Positions 30,802 to 41,061 of a stretch of DNA of 64,000 nt are shown piece after piece. The stretch spans positions 558,001-622,000 of the forward strand of contig NZ_CP011272.1 of NCBI RefSeq assembly GCF_001610875.1, written 5' to 3'. This stretch comes from Pirellula sp. SH-Sr6A. GTDB taxonomy: Bacteria; Planctomycetota; Planctomycetia; Pirellulales; Pirellulaceae. The notes beneath the pieces were generated by a model. That model saw only the letters and a program-made list of their open reading frames with translations. It was not told the origin of the DNA and did no database searches. The position numbers and the translations under genes are program-made. Position 1 is the first letter of the stretch; every line of letters begins with the position of its first letter.

Positions 30802-33366
30802 ATGCCAGATCCAATACAACTTGCACCGCACCCGATCACCGAACTCTTCCCTTCGTACCGTTGCCCTGGCGCGCGATACGACGAATTGCTCCAAGGTGGT
30901 TTCGTGCAGGAGCACTACCAATCTCTGCTGGGCATCGAACCTCGGCTGAACGGCGCAGAACTCTATCTCCGCTGGCAAACCATCAAACGCTCGCTTCGGG
31001 ACAACCCTTCTGCGTCCACAGGCCAATTGACTAAGACCGACGCTTCCCGAATATGGGAATTGGATCCGATCCCCTATGTCATCCCCGAGGCCCAGTGGCA
31101 AACGCTCGCAAGAGGAGTCGAACAACGTGTAAGACTGCTCGATCATATCTTGCAAGATGTCTACGGAGATCAACAACTACTTGCCAGCGGAGCCATTCCG
31201 CCCGAAGTTGTGTTCGGAACGAAGAGCTACCTTCGAGCGATGCGCAATGCGACCCCTGGCGAACGCATGCTGTACTTGTACGCATGCCAAGTCGTTCGCG
31301 AGCCGGACGGCGTCTGGCGGGTTTTGGCTGACCGCACCCAAGGCCCCAGCGGAGGGGGGCTAGCCGTCGAAAACCGACTTGCTATCTCACGAGTCCTAGA
31401 ATCTGACTTCCGGTCGATGAACGTCATGCGACTGGCCAGCTTCTTCGCCGCCCTACGAGAACAACTTAATGCCCCCGAGTACTTCAAAACACCAAAGTCG
31501 GCTCGGAACGTTCTGCTCAGCCCCGGCGTCGCCAGCCAAACATTCTTTGAAGACGCTTACTTGGCTCGCTATCTCGGATATACACTCACCCAATCCAGCG
31601 ACTTGACCGTTCGCGGAGGCGATGTCTACCTAAAAACACTTGGTGGCCTGGTAAGCGTCGATTCCATCCTCCGACGAATCCCCGATATCGATTGCGATCC
31701 TTTGGAACTCAACTCGCAAAGTTCAGCCGGTATCGCTGGATTGTGTCAAGCCATCCGTGACAAACAAGTGCGTGTGGCCAATCAGCTGGGAAGTGGTTGG
31801 GCGGAATCGCCAGCATTGACTGCACTTTTACCCGGGTTATGCCAAACGATCTTAGGCGAGGAACTTCTTCTTCAAAACACACCAATGCACTGGTGTGGTG
31901 ATCCAAAAAACTTAGAGTTTGTACTGCAGGACATCGAACGGTTTGCATTCCGAGATGCGTTTGTTAGACACTCGAGCTCCGATTGGTACTTTCATCGCGC
32001 CGGCGATACGGAACGAAAGCGGTTCCAAGAAATGCTGCAATCGAAGCCTTGGAGCTACGTGGCCGTCGAAGCTCCACGCCCAAGCTACGCTCCGACTTGG
32101 CACGGCAACCGCGTCGTCGCTTGGCCCACTGTTCTTCGGCTCTTTGCATCGGCAACAAAATCCGGTTTCGATGTGATGCCAGGTGGTATCGCTCGTGTCG
32201 CCGATCGAGAAGACAAGGTATCGGAAAGCCTTATCGCCGGGTTGATGAGCAAGGATGTCTGGGTTATTACTTCCAATAAAGTGAAACCAGTCACGCTCCT
32301 TTCATCCAATCGGAGCGTCACGGAAGTACGACGAAGCGCGATGGACCTCCCGAGCCGCGTCGCAGAACACTTGTTCTGGCTCGGACGTGGAACCGAACGG
32401 ACTGAAGGGATGGCGAGACATGCACGGCTATGCGTTTCTCAACTCGCTGGAGAAATCGAGCCTGAATTGCTCGGTTTTCATTGGCAGGTTGTTTATGCTC
32501 TTTCGTCCAGTGAAGGGACGTTGTCCGAAATCCCACCCCCGGACGCGAGCAGCCATGTCGAAGAAATGAGACGAGAAGTCGTGCAGTTTCTCTACCAAGC
32601 AGAACGACCCATGTCACTCCACGGAGCCATGCTTGGAATCCGACAGAACGCAGAAATCATTCGCGACCGGTTAAGCTTCGATTCATGGCAACTTCTTAGC
32701 AAGTTGGACATGGATTATTTGATGCCTTGGGTGGATCGCCGGGAAAAACTGGGAGATGCGGGCGTATTCCTAAACCAAATGACGACTCTCCTATCAGCCT
32801 TCGCCGGCCTGATATCGGAGAATATGACACGAGGCCCCGGCTGGCTCTTTCTCGAAATTGGTCGGCGTATTGAACGTGCGTATGGTCTGATTCGGTTACT
32901 GGAACTTCTATTGGTTCCCGGTGGACGTCCGATCAGTCCTCTTATCGAGTCACTGCTAGAGATTTGCGATAGCTCCATGACGTATCGATATCGATATCTT
33001 ATGAACTATGAAGTCGCTCCCACGTTGGACTTGCTTTTATTCGATCCGTCCAACCCTCGCAGTATCGCTTTTCAGTTTGTAAAGCTCGTCGAAAACTTGG
33101 AAGGCCTAACCAGCGCTAGCAAGGTCGACATCACACGCATGCGAAGGGCCATGATGGATGCCCGTGGAATGATGCGACTCTTCGATGCTGATTCACTCTC
33201 CGTCGAAGTCTCGACGCCCGATGGCCCCTACCCCAAACGCATGCACCTGCAAGAACTTTTGAATCAGCTCACCAACAGTCTCAACGAGCTCGTTGATTTC
33301 CTTTCGCAACGGTTTTTAACTCACACCGTGTCGGTTCGCCATTTGGAAGATGCCGCCAATCAATAG
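30802..33366 (+). CDS. circularly permuted ATP-grasp fused to alpha-E domain
   Basis: Encodes 854 residues. Residues about 50-480 form a circularly permuted type 2 ATP-grasp domain (LLDHILQDVYGDQQLL, FLVLSPGVAS-type strand ARNVLLSPGVASQTFFED, RVANQLGSGWAESPAL). From about 514 (MDLPSRVAEHLFWLGRGTER) an all-helical alpha-E domain begins. Many bacteria encode the two as separate neighbours; here they are fused. ATP-grasp members form amide or peptide bonds; the substrate is not known. ATG at 30802 has AAGGA upstream. A transglutaminase-like gene follows eight bases later, a known gene partnership. Confidence 0.85.
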   Translation: MPDPIQLAPHPITELFPSYRCPGARYDELLQGGFVQEHYQSLLGIEPRLNGAELYLRWQTIKRSLRDNPSASTGQLTKTDASRIWELDPIPYVIPEAQWQTLARGVEQRVRLLDHILQDVYGDQQLLASGAIPPEVVFGTKSYLRAMRNATPGERMLYLYACQVVREPDGVWRVLADRTQGPSGGGLAVENRLAISRVLESDFRSMNVMRLASFFAALREQLNAPEYFKTPKSARNVLLSPGVASQTFFEDAYLARYLGYTLTQSSDLTVRGGDVYLKTLGGLVSVDSILRRIPDIDCDPLELNSQSSAGIAGLCQAIRDKQVRVANQLGSGWAESPALTALLPGLCQTILGEELLLQNTPMHWCGDPKNLEFVLQDIERFAFRDAFVRHSSSDWYFHRAGDTERKRFQEMLQSKPWSYVAVEAPRPSYAPTWHGNRVVAWPTVLRLFASATKSGFDVMPGGIARVADREDKVSESLIAGLMSKDVWVITSNKVKPVTLLSSNRSVTEVRRSAMDLPSRVAEHLFWLGRGTERTEGMARHARLCVSQLAGEIEPELLGFHWQVVYALSSSEGTLSEIPPPDASSHVEEMRREVVQFLYQAERPMSLHGAMLGIRQNAEIIRDRLSFDSWQLLSKLDMDYLMPWVDRREKLGDAGVFLNQMTTLLSAFAGLISENMTRGPGWLFLEIGRRIERAYGLIRLLELLLVPGGRPISPLIESLLEICDSSMTYRYRYLMNYEVAPTLDLLLFDPSNPRSIAFQFVKLVENLEGLTSASKVDITRMRRAMMDARGMMRLFDADSLSVEVSTPDGPYPKRMHLQELLNQLTNSLNELVDFLSQRFLTHTVSVRHLEDAANQ

Positions 33367-33374
33367 TTCCAATC

Positions 33375-34277
33375 ATGATCGAACCAATCCGCTATAGTAT
33401 CTTACATCGAACCTTGTACGAGTATTCGAGCCCTGCATTGCTTTGTCACAACACGATGCACCTGAGCCCTCGCGAAGTTTCTTATCAGTCCGTTGAACGA
33501 TCTCACATCGAAATCTCCCCTGCTCCTTCCATACGTCGTCCTAGGCAAGATCCTTACGGTAATCAAACGGAATTCTTCAGCATCGAATCGCAGCATCAAT
33601 CCATGCTGGTCGAAGCGGAATCCGTTGTCACTCGCTCCGTGCCGTGCTGGGAAGGAGCAGAGTCTGTTTCCTTCCCATCCGTTCGCAATCGGCTTCACCA
33701 ACCCCAAACCGATGAGGATCGACGAGCCCAAGAGTTCTGTTTCGACTCCTCATACATTCAATCCGAATCCGCTTTCTCCGATTTCGCGTGGGAAAGCTTC
33801 CACTCGCACAACTCACTTTTAGATGCGGTTACCAATCTGACTCAAAGGATCTTCGACGATTTCCAATACGTTCCTAACTCCACTCTCGTCTCGACGACAC
33901 CGCGTGAAGTACTGCGAACCAAACAAGGAGTCTGTCAAGACTTTGCGCATTTTCAAATCGCTTGTCTCCGTTCAATCGGCTTGGCAGCCAGGTATGTAAG
34001 CGGATATCTACTCACCCACCCGGCTCCAGGCCAACCTAAATTGGTGGGCGCGGATGCCTCCCACGCATGGCTGAGCGTTTATTTCGGGGACTTTGGCTGG
34101 ATCGATTTCGATCCTACCAATAATGCCATTCCAAGAAACGAACACATCACGCTGGCTTGGGGAGCCGATTACGCGGATGTCGCTCCCATTGCGGGACTTC
34201 TCATCGGGGGAGGTCTTACCCGACTCGAAGTGAGCGTCGACGTGGCTCCCATCGCTCCCTCCCACACGACTCTTTAA
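33375..34277 (+). CDS. transglutaminase-like protein with N-terminal partner domain
   Basis: Encodes 300 residues: an N-terminal bacterial transglutaminase-associated domain (SILHRTLYEYSSPALLCHNTMHLSPR) and a papain-like transglutaminase domain with Cys187 (QGVCQDFAHF), His230 (DASHAWLSVYF) and Asp (WIDFDPTNN) as the catalytic triad. These proteins cleave or form amide bonds. It belongs with the ATP-grasp/alpha-E gene before it as a likely pathway for an unknown peptide-like product. No signal peptide is seen. Confidence 0.85.
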   Translation: MIEPIRYSILHRTLYEYSSPALLCHNTMHLSPREVSYQSVERSHIEISPAPSIRRPRQDPYGNQTEFFSIESQHQSMLVEAESVVTRSVPCWEGAESVSFPSVRNRLHQPQTDEDRRAQEFCFDSSYIQSESAFSDFAWESFHSHNSLLDAVTNLTQRIFDDFQYVPNSTLVSTTPREVLRTKQGVCQDFAHFQIACLRSIGLAARYVSGYLLTHPAPGQPKLVGADASHAWLSVYFGDFGWIDFDPTNNAIPRNEHITLAWGADYADVAPIAGLLIGGGLTRLEVSVDVAPIAPSHTTL

Positions 34278-34314
34278 AAACCCCTATCTCGGTACCCTCG
34301 AAGAGACGCCCTTA

Positions 34315-36030
34315 CTACTTGTATTGATCGTAGTGTTCATCGGATTCCGCATCGAGATGGCCCGATTTGTTGATGGCCAACAAGATTCGAAACGCGACGA
34401 GAGAAGAGACAAGAAAGCCGATCAGTCCGAGCAATGACAGATCCTGGAGCCCCAGAGGTCCGCGTTGGGTGAATAGCAACGGAGGAACTTTCGAGGCCAT
34501 GAGAATCGATGACCCCAAAAGAAGCGAACTCGTCAACAGGCCCAGCACGAGGCGATTGATCGAAGGGCTCAAGCCGCGATGGGACAACTGCACATCGAGC
34601 TTCCCCTCTTGAATCAATTCCATGAGGGCACTGATTTGAGAGGGCATCCTCTCCACGAGCCCCTCGATCTCAACATACAATCGCCTCATCCTTCTCGCCT
34701 GTCGCCATGGTGAATAACGATTGCGACGAAGGGAACCAAGCTTCGGTTGCACAGTTTCCAAAATACTGAATCCAGGACTCAATTGGCTAATGGTTCCCTG
34801 TAACGTAATGAGGGTCTTGATCAGAATACTCATTTGGCTCGGCAGAGTAATGCGATGGCGGTGCAAAACGTCCGTCGCGTCGTGCAGGGCCGCAGCAAAG
34901 TCGAGCGTTTCAATGGGCTGTGTCGCATAATTGGCGATCAAATCCGCAACATCGTTGGATAAAAGCGATTCATCGATACTCGCAGGAATCTTTCCCGCAC
35001 GCTTGATCAGCGACGTCAGCAGCGCGGAATCTTGACTCACCACAGCGAAGAGCATCTCTTCGATATTTCCTCGCAACGTATCATCGATCCTCCCCACCAT
35101 TCCGAAATCGAGAAGTCCGACATCGCCATTGGCCAAAATGAGGATGTTTCCAGGATGGGGATCGGCATGGTAAAGGCCCATCACAAATATGCTATCGACG
35201 TACAAACTCGCAACACGCCTTGCGATTTCTACTCGTTGCCCGACCCCCTCTTCTGTATCCACGGCGATCGAGTGTATCGACTCCCCTTCCAACTTCTCCA
35301 TCGTGAGAACCATCGAAGAGGATTGCTTGGGAAAACCTCTCGGAACTCGAATCCCCGGTTTGTCGGAAAGAAGACGTTGGAAGACTTGCAGATTGAGCAA
35401 TTCCCTCTGAAAACTCAATTCACGACGCAATGATCGAGACAACTGCTCCACGATCGTACGCGGTTGCCATGCAGCCAACTCAGGGATTTTCTCTGCCATC
35501 ACCGCCAACCCGCAAAGGACCTCCAAGTCTTCGCTCACGGTCCTTTGAATATCCGCATGCTGCACTTTGACAACGACACGCGTCCCGTCGCGCAGAACCG
35601 CTTCGTGCACTTGACCAATGGAGGCCGAAGCAATCGAGGTTTCCTCAAAACGGAGAAATACCTCTTCAAGCGGTTGTCCAAGTTCCTTTTCGACGATCTG
35701 ACGAACCACATTGAAAGGATCTGCCGGGACTTGCGTTTGAAGCAACGTAAGCTCCTTGGCAAGATCGGAACCGACCAAATCGGGGCGAAGCGATAGAACT
35801 TGTCCAAGTTTAATAAACGTCGGCCCCAAATCAGTGAGAGCCATACGTACCCGGGCCGATCGAGAATAACTGGACAGAGGTACTCCGTCGTCATCCTTTA
35901 ACCAATCGCGAATAAAATCTACTCGCAACCGGCTGAGCCAATCGGCTAACCCGTAGCGCCGCAGCACGACGATGATCTCTTGCCAACGACGCAGATTGCG
36001 ATAGTAGCGTGGTAAGGAGGTAAGTCGCAT
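34315..36030 (-). CDS. UbiB/ABC1 family atypical kinase
   Basis: Encodes 571 residues. Hallmarks of the ABC1/UbiB family are present: GPTFIKLGQVLSLRPDL (KxGQ motif), ASIGQVHEA (Ala-rich loop), VVVKVQ (Lys), HADPHPGNILIL, and LLDFGMVG (DFG). Two hydrophobic segments at the C-terminus would anchor it to the membrane. The family is needed for ubiquinone synthesis or lipid homeostasis. It starts three bases after the stop of the PQQ-propeller gene, so it is likely the second gene of that operon. Confidence 0.85.
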   Translation of the reverse strand: MRLTSLPRYYRNLRRWQEIIVVLRRYGLADWLSRLRVDFIRDWLKDDDGVPLSSYSRSARVRMALTDLGPTFIKLGQVLSLRPDLVGSDLAKELTLLQTQVPADPFNVVRQIVEKELGQPLEEVFLRFEETSIASASIGQVHEAVLRDGTRVVVKVQHADIQRTVSEDLEVLCGLAVMAEKIPELAAWQPRTIVEQLSRSLRRELSFQRELLNLQVFQRLLSDKPGIRVPRGFPKQSSSMVLTMEKLEGESIHSIAVDTEEGVGQRVEIARRVASLYVDSIFVMGLYHADPHPGNILILANGDVGLLDFGMVGRIDDTLRGNIEEMLFAVVSQDSALLTSLIKRAGKIPASIDESLLSNDVADLIANYATQPIETLDFAAALHDATDVLHRHRITLPSQMSILIKTLITLQGTISQLSPGFSILETVQPKLGSLRRNRYSPWRQARRMRRLYVEIEGLVERMPSQISALMELIQEGKLDVQLSHRGLSPSINRLVLGLLTSSLLLGSSILMASKVPPLLFTQRGPLGLQDLSLLGLIGFLVSSLVAFRILLAINKSGHLDAESDEHYDQYK

Positions 36031-36033
36031 GTA

Positions 36034-39000
36034 TTAAGGATTAGGGACGGGCTGTGCTTCGATCCTAGGTGCAGGAACGCGCTTCTCATCTTTTCGCGAC
36101 TTGAGCATTTCCTCGATCTTGGACGCGTACTCCGACATGTTCTTTTGGCCGATGCGATCCGGTGATGACTCTTGTTCCTGGTCTGTCCACTTGAACATAA
36201 ACTCCACACCACCATATGTACAGCGAACCATTCTGAGCTCCGGAACGACAGTCTGCGAGAACTGAGGCTGATGGGCTCCCAGAACGTCGTCCTGTTCGAA
36301 AAGTATATTCCCATTCCTAACATCGATGATTGCCACGCAGACCATCTCAGCAGCCCTACCGTCGTTCACTCGAGGCAGAACGATTCGTCGGACAAAAAAC
36401 AGACCCGGACAATTATTCTTCGCTTGATGCAACGGGAAACCGTATTGCATCACTGGGACAGCTTTCTCCCAAACCGGCTTTCCATCGGAAGCATCGATTG
36501 CGAACACGGAACCACTCACGCGAGCAAATGCGCTGTCTCCTTCAGAGGGATAAATCTCGGGTCGGGCATAGGTATAGATCTTGTTGTAGGGCAAGACAAT
36601 TAGCTTATCTTCAAATGAATGTACCGACAGCGTCGTACCTTTTGCATCGAAAGATTCTCTCAAATCGAGCAGATCATCCTGTTTTTCAATTCGGTGCTGG
36701 TGCTCCTTGCCTGTCTGGAAATTCCAATAAAAAACGGTTCCGGCATTGTCGAGGGTGACCAACCCAAGTCCGTTTGGCGCTAAGGCGATGGCCGTGTCGG
36801 CCGAGAATGTTCGATCCAATACCGTTGTTCCATCCTTTGGATCCACCAGTGTCACTTGCCGCTTTTGCTCGTTTGCATAAAGAAGATGTTTTCCAACCGC
36901 CAGTGTGTAGGGATGGGCTCCTGTGAAATTCTCGCTCTTCAGCGTTTGACCGCTTCGCACGTCCATCTTGAGAAGTTTTCGGGTCGGTAAAGCTCCGTAT
37001 AGCACCTCCCCGTCCATTGCAAAATGGGCCCCTTGAAACCCGACTTGCTTCCAAATCGTTTCGCCTGTCTTGGGATCTAGACACATCAATTGATCTTCAT
37101 CGATCACCAACAATCCAAACCGTCCACCTCCAATCACTCGAAACGACTTGTTCGCGACAGGCAATCCCCAGTAGGTCGCTTCGACCGCTTGTCGAGCCCG
37201 CCCTCGCTCGACAACTGGCACTGCTCCTTCGAAATAGCGATGCCAAATTTCATTCTCGCTATCGATCGCCGGTCTCTTTAAGGCATCCACAGCGACCAGG
37301 GTTCTATTGTTTTCAAGTATCAACTTTCCATCGATTGCAAATACTTGAACTACTCCCTGCGCCAGAGTAAAGGACTGTGTCCTCGCAGCGCTGCTAAACC
37401 CATTCAAACGGTTGCGCAAAATGACGTTGCCGCTACTCGTGGAGTAAGTGAAGTCCCAATTCTGCAGAGTCTCTCCAACCACCCCTTGCACTCGGCACGG
37501 AATAGTAGAGTCAGCGAATCCTTGAAGCTGCATCATCTCTTGCGACGCGTTGACATTCCCCTCCACTTTCCCTTTCGGCCAATCGCTGGTCGGAATTGCT
37601 TTGAAAAACCGGTTCGCAATTGCTTGGGGGTATACTTCATTTCCGCGTTCCGCCCAAACCCGATACCATTCTTCGACTCGCGCGCGAACCTTATCCATTC
37701 CATCATTCGCCGTCGAGGGAAGGATCTTTTCTACTAGATCCATGCGAAACGATGCTGCATAGACTTTGGCGAGTACCTCTGCAGCTCCGGCATCGATCTT
37801 CATCCAATTTGCAATCGGATCGTTTCCAAATGCTTCGATGGCAAGCTCCTCGGCGTCGAGCAAGTTCCCTTCTTCGAGCAATTCTTCCGCCAATCGCACA
37901 CGCACGCTGGAGACCCGATCGACGGACCGAAAATGTTTGAGTTTCACGCGTTGCAGATTGGGTTGAAGCTTTGGAATCTTTGCGACCTGGGCATCGAGCG
38001 CCGCAACAAGTTCTGGCTTCGCTTGCCAATTCCCGATTTCGTTCAAAGCTCGCTCGACTTGGGTTTCGATCCAACAATCTTCTTGGACGGACAATTGCGG
38101 AGTCGGCTGAAAGAACTCGTTCCCACCCGATTGATCGTGCCTTCGACTTGTTCTCGCATCGGAAAGTTCGATCAGCTTTAGTAGAACTTGATCGTACAGG
38201 CCTTTCTGCTGGAGGCCTTGGACAAGCGTGCGAAGAAAGACAAAGTCATACTCCAAACCGATTTTGTATGCAGAAACCCTCGACGAGTACTTTTCAAAAT
38301 CGCTCATCAACGCCGTTGTTGAAGCTTTGCGAAGTCGCAACCAAACGTCTTGGTCCTCCGGATCCATCTGGTAGGCTTTTTCGAGCAAATCCATCGCCTC
38401 CTCCACGCGCCCGTCGGCCAAGGCCAATTCCCCTTGTTTCATCAACGATTCCAACGAAATCGCAGCCTGCGAAAGCTCTTGCTTGACCTCTTCTCGGAGC
38501 AAGTCCTGGATCGAATAGCAGTCGAGTTCGGTAGGTGATAGGGAGAGGAGTTTATTGTTGACGTTTACCAAATTTCCTGGCATCTGCTCGAGCCGAGTGC
38601 TCGACACCCACTTGCCCGTGACAATATCGAGGCCCTCGATGGTTTGAGACGAAGTAGGCACATAAAAACGGTTGCCATTGCGCACCCCGCGACCGACCAC
38701 TTGTGATCCTTCGGGAAGTCCGATGGGCTCCCATTTCGGCTCACCAGTTTGCAAATCCAGTCCGTAAATCGCATTCTGACAAACAATGATCGCTGTTTGC
38801 CCGGCGACGCAACCGACATATCGAATTTTTCGGTCTTGAGAATCCAACGCGTGCCATCTGCGTTCCCCCGTCTGAAGCTCCACCGCATAGACACCGAATC
38901 CGTCGGGCGGAGCATAGAGCGCGACGCCTTCGGCAATCACAGGGGCCAGGTCGACCGATCGAGAATCGAAGGGTTCGAATATCCCCAGTTCCATCCCGCC

Positions 39001-40809
39001 AAAGGTTCCCGTCATCGCTCCTGCCGTGCTTACTTTCGAGCGATAGGCGAGTCCCCATTGCAGAGATCGGGTGTGAAGATCGAACGCAACCAAATGCCCC
39101 GACAAAGTCGGGCAAACAATCAGGTTACCGTCCGCAGATGGGGTTGCACCGATACTTCGGCGCATCGTGTCGTTCGCAACGACCGCACCGTTGTTCACCA
39201 CAAGAGGCTGGCGCCAGAGGACTTTTCCGGAATCAGGAGCGAGCGAAAACAAAGCTACTTCACCGTTCAGCTCCCCTAGAATCAGCAGCTCCCCTCGATA
39301 GGGCAATGGTGGCCCTAAGAAGAGAATATTGACCAGCGCGGGTTCCGTCTCGCTCTTAACTCCTCCCACCTCCCAAAGAAGTTTGCCCTCTTCCGGTACA
39401 CTCCAGCATTGCAACACGTTGTAGGTCTTGATCCCCAGCTGCCTGGCGAATCGGGCGTTGGGACCTAATGCATAGGCCTCGGACACATCGACGCTGGGTA
39501 ATTCACTCACGCCATACACACGCTCTCCGTCGCTCGCCAAATGGCCGATGGTCGCTTCTCCCCAAACCCGTTTGGCAAGGTATTCGGGAACCCCATATTC
39601 CGATCCGATGGATCCACGCGTCGGGATATTCTCCATGGAAAACCCCAAGGGCATGCCCGTGTAAACGCATTCCCACTGCAGCAGACCGGTCTGCAAATCC
39701 AGGGCGACGATCCGCTGGTCAAACGTCGAAGCAATAATCGATCGCCCAACGCAAATCGGCATCCTCGAGGGAATCGTCGTACCGGCCTGTTCGATTGGCA
39801 TCCCGGCTTGGCTCTTTAGCGTCGACAACAGTTCTTCCTTTTGTTGGCTCGACTCATGCAGTTCGGCATGCCATTGCAGGATAGGAAGCGGGACGCCTGC
39901 TCGCGTATCGCTATTTCGACGGCTGTTGCCCCCGACGATCGACGGTTGAGCAACAACGAGATCCACTTTTTTCAGCGATTGAGATGCCGCTTTGGCGGAG
40001 AGCCTCTCGAGAATCTTCGAAATGTCGTTATCCAACGTCGCCGCGTCCCAATTCAAAGCTGTACCGAACCAATCCACGCGGAAGGAGGGGTTCTGGGCAG
40101 CGACCAATCGCAACAGGCGTTCCGCTTCTTCACGGTTCCCGGCAAGCAATTGCGCTTCGGCGCCGAGAATACCAAGGGCTGCACCGAAGCGAGCGATAGC
40201 ACGACGCTGCTTGAGGAGCTGCGACAGCATGAACGCACCTTGGCTCGCATCTCCTTGCCCCAAAGCTCGCTGCGCCATGAGCAATGTGGCGTCTTGACCT
40301 ACTGGGAGAAAACCGAGTCGAGTCGAAAGCCGTTCGATGCGATCCCAATCGCCAGTGGCAACGGCATCATCCAATACCTTTTTTGCTTCTACGCCGTGTC
40401 GAACGTCTAAGATCTCCATCGCTTCGTCAGGTAACTGATCGACTAATTCATAAAGAATCGCGAACAAGTTTCCTTGAACAATCCGCCCGAAGCGGGGGTC
40501 GCGGGGTTGGCTCGGTGGCGATTCCGATTCGAGGAAATAGTCGATACCGAATTCCTCGTTGGATGCATCCGATTCGATTCCCAACAGTTGACCGATCGCC
40601 AATGTCGCTTCCGACCACCGCGATGCAGCCACATGCTCGCGAGCATCCTCCAAGAGAGTGAGTACCTCTCGGGAGGGGGGCATCCAAGTCGAATCAACTT
40701 GCTGGGATCTGGGGCGCGCAAATTGGGCGAAGCTGACGTTGCAAACCAGAACCCCGCCAATCCAAGTCGTCAGACCGAAAAGAAATGCGAGCCGCAATCG
40801 AGCATCCAT
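36034..40809 (-). CDS. secreted giant PQQ-type beta-propeller/TPR protein
   Basis: Encodes 1591 residues. It has a signal peptide (MDARLRLAFLFGLTTWIGGVL) and then at least two PQQ-like propeller regions, visible as repeats such as VALDLQTGLLQWECVYTG, YAVELQTGERRWHALD, GLDIVTGKWVSSTRL, and later MCLDPKTGETIWKQV. Between them are helical TPR-like repeats (LALADGRVEEAMDLLEKAYQMDPEDQDVWL). No quinoprotein enzyme motif is evident; the protein is likely an extracytoplasmic scaffold. Giant propeller proteins of this kind are common in planctomycetes. Confidence 0.8.
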   Translation of the reverse strand: MDARLRLAFLFGLTTWIGGVLVCNVSFAQFARPRSQQVDSTWMPPSREVLTLLEDAREHVAASRWSEATLAIGQLLGIESDASNEEFGIDYFLESESPPSQPRDPRFGRIVQGNLFAILYELVDQLPDEAMEILDVRHGVEAKKVLDDAVATGDWDRIERLSTRLGFLPVGQDATLLMAQRALGQGDASQGAFMLSQLLKQRRAIARFGAALGILGAEAQLLAGNREEAERLLRLVAAQNPSFRVDWFGTALNWDAATLDNDISKILERLSAKAASQSLKKVDLVVAQPSIVGGNSRRNSDTRAGVPLPILQWHAELHESSQQKEELLSTLKSQAGMPIEQAGTTIPSRMPICVGRSIIASTFDQRIVALDLQTGLLQWECVYTGMPLGFSMENIPTRGSIGSEYGVPEYLAKRVWGEATIGHLASDGERVYGVSELPSVDVSEAYALGPNARFARQLGIKTYNVLQCWSVPEEGKLLWEVGGVKSETEPALVNILFLGPPLPYRGELLILGELNGEVALFSLAPDSGKVLWRQPLVVNNGAVVANDTMRRSIGATPSADGNLIVCPTLSGHLVAFDLHTRSLQWGLAYRSKVSTAGAMTGTFGGMELGIFEPFDSRSVDLAPVIAEGVALYAPPDGFGVYAVELQTGERRWHALDSQDRKIRYVGCVAGQTAIIVCQNAIYGLDLQTGEPKWEPIGLPEGSQVVGRGVRNGNRFYVPTSSQTIEGLDIVTGKWVSSTRLEQMPGNLVNVNNKLLSLSPTELDCYSIQDLLREEVKQELSQAAISLESLMKQGELALADGRVEEAMDLLEKAYQMDPEDQDVWLRLRKASTTALMSDFEKYSSRVSAYKIGLEYDFVFLRTLVQGLQQKGLYDQVLLKLIELSDARTSRRHDQSGGNEFFQPTPQLSVQEDCWIETQVERALNEIGNWQAKPELVAALDAQVAKIPKLQPNLQRVKLKHFRSVDRVSSVRVRLAEELLEEGNLLDAEELAIEAFGNDPIANWMKIDAGAAEVLAKVYAASFRMDLVEKILPSTANDGMDKVRARVEEWYRVWAERGNEVYPQAIANRFFKAIPTSDWPKGKVEGNVNASQEMMQLQGFADSTIPCRVQGVVGETLQNWDFTYSTSSGNVILRNRLNGFSSAARTQSFTLAQGVVQVFAIDGKLILENNRTLVAVDALKRPAIDSENEIWHRYFEGAVPVVERGRARQAVEATYWGLPVANKSFRVIGGGRFGLLVIDEDQLMCLDPKTGETIWKQVGFQGAHFAMDGEVLYGALPTRKLLKMDVRSGQTLKSENFTGAHPYTLAVGKHLLYANEQKRQVTLVDPKDGTTVLDRTFSADTAIALAPNGLGLVTLDNAGTVFYWNFQTGKEHQHRIEKQDDLLDLRESFDAKGTTLSVHSFEDKLIVLPYNKIYTYARPEIYPSEGDSAFARVSGSVFAIDASDGKPVWEKAVPVMQYGFPLHQAKNNCPGLFFVRRIVLPRVNDGRAAEMVCVAIIDVRNGNILFEQDDVLGAHQPQFSQTVVPELRMVRCTYGGVEFMFKWTDQEQESSPDRIGQKNMSEYASKIEEMLKSRKDEKRVPAPRIEAQPVPNP

Positions 40810-40905
40810 GGCTGTTGATTACCTTTGCCTAAGGCAAGTAGTTCAGAGCGATTTGACAGGGGGCAGATCGAGCCAATCAGGCACAAAACACTGCAAATCT
40901 TGCGA

Positions 40906-41030
40906 TTGCATCCTATCCGAGGCGATGCGGGGATGCAACCATCCGACCAGATGACGAAAGGCGTGTTCAAGCGGTTGCATCCAGCATACAATCGGGGCGG
41001 AAGATGGGTTGGTATCGGTTACCTTCCGCC
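40906..41030 (+). promoter_or_regulatory. structured pyrB leader with repeated inverted elements
   Basis: TTGCATCC (40906-40913), GGATGCAACC (40931-40940) and GGTTGCATCC (40973-40982) can pair in two exclusive ways. GGCGGAAG (40996-41003) pairs with CTTCCGCC (41023-41030) 31 bases before the start codon. TACAAT (40987-40992) could be a -10 element between them. The layout suits an attenuator or an operator. Confidence 0.45.
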
Positions 41031-41061
41031 TAGCCCCAGCGTCACGATTGGAACTCTCTCC

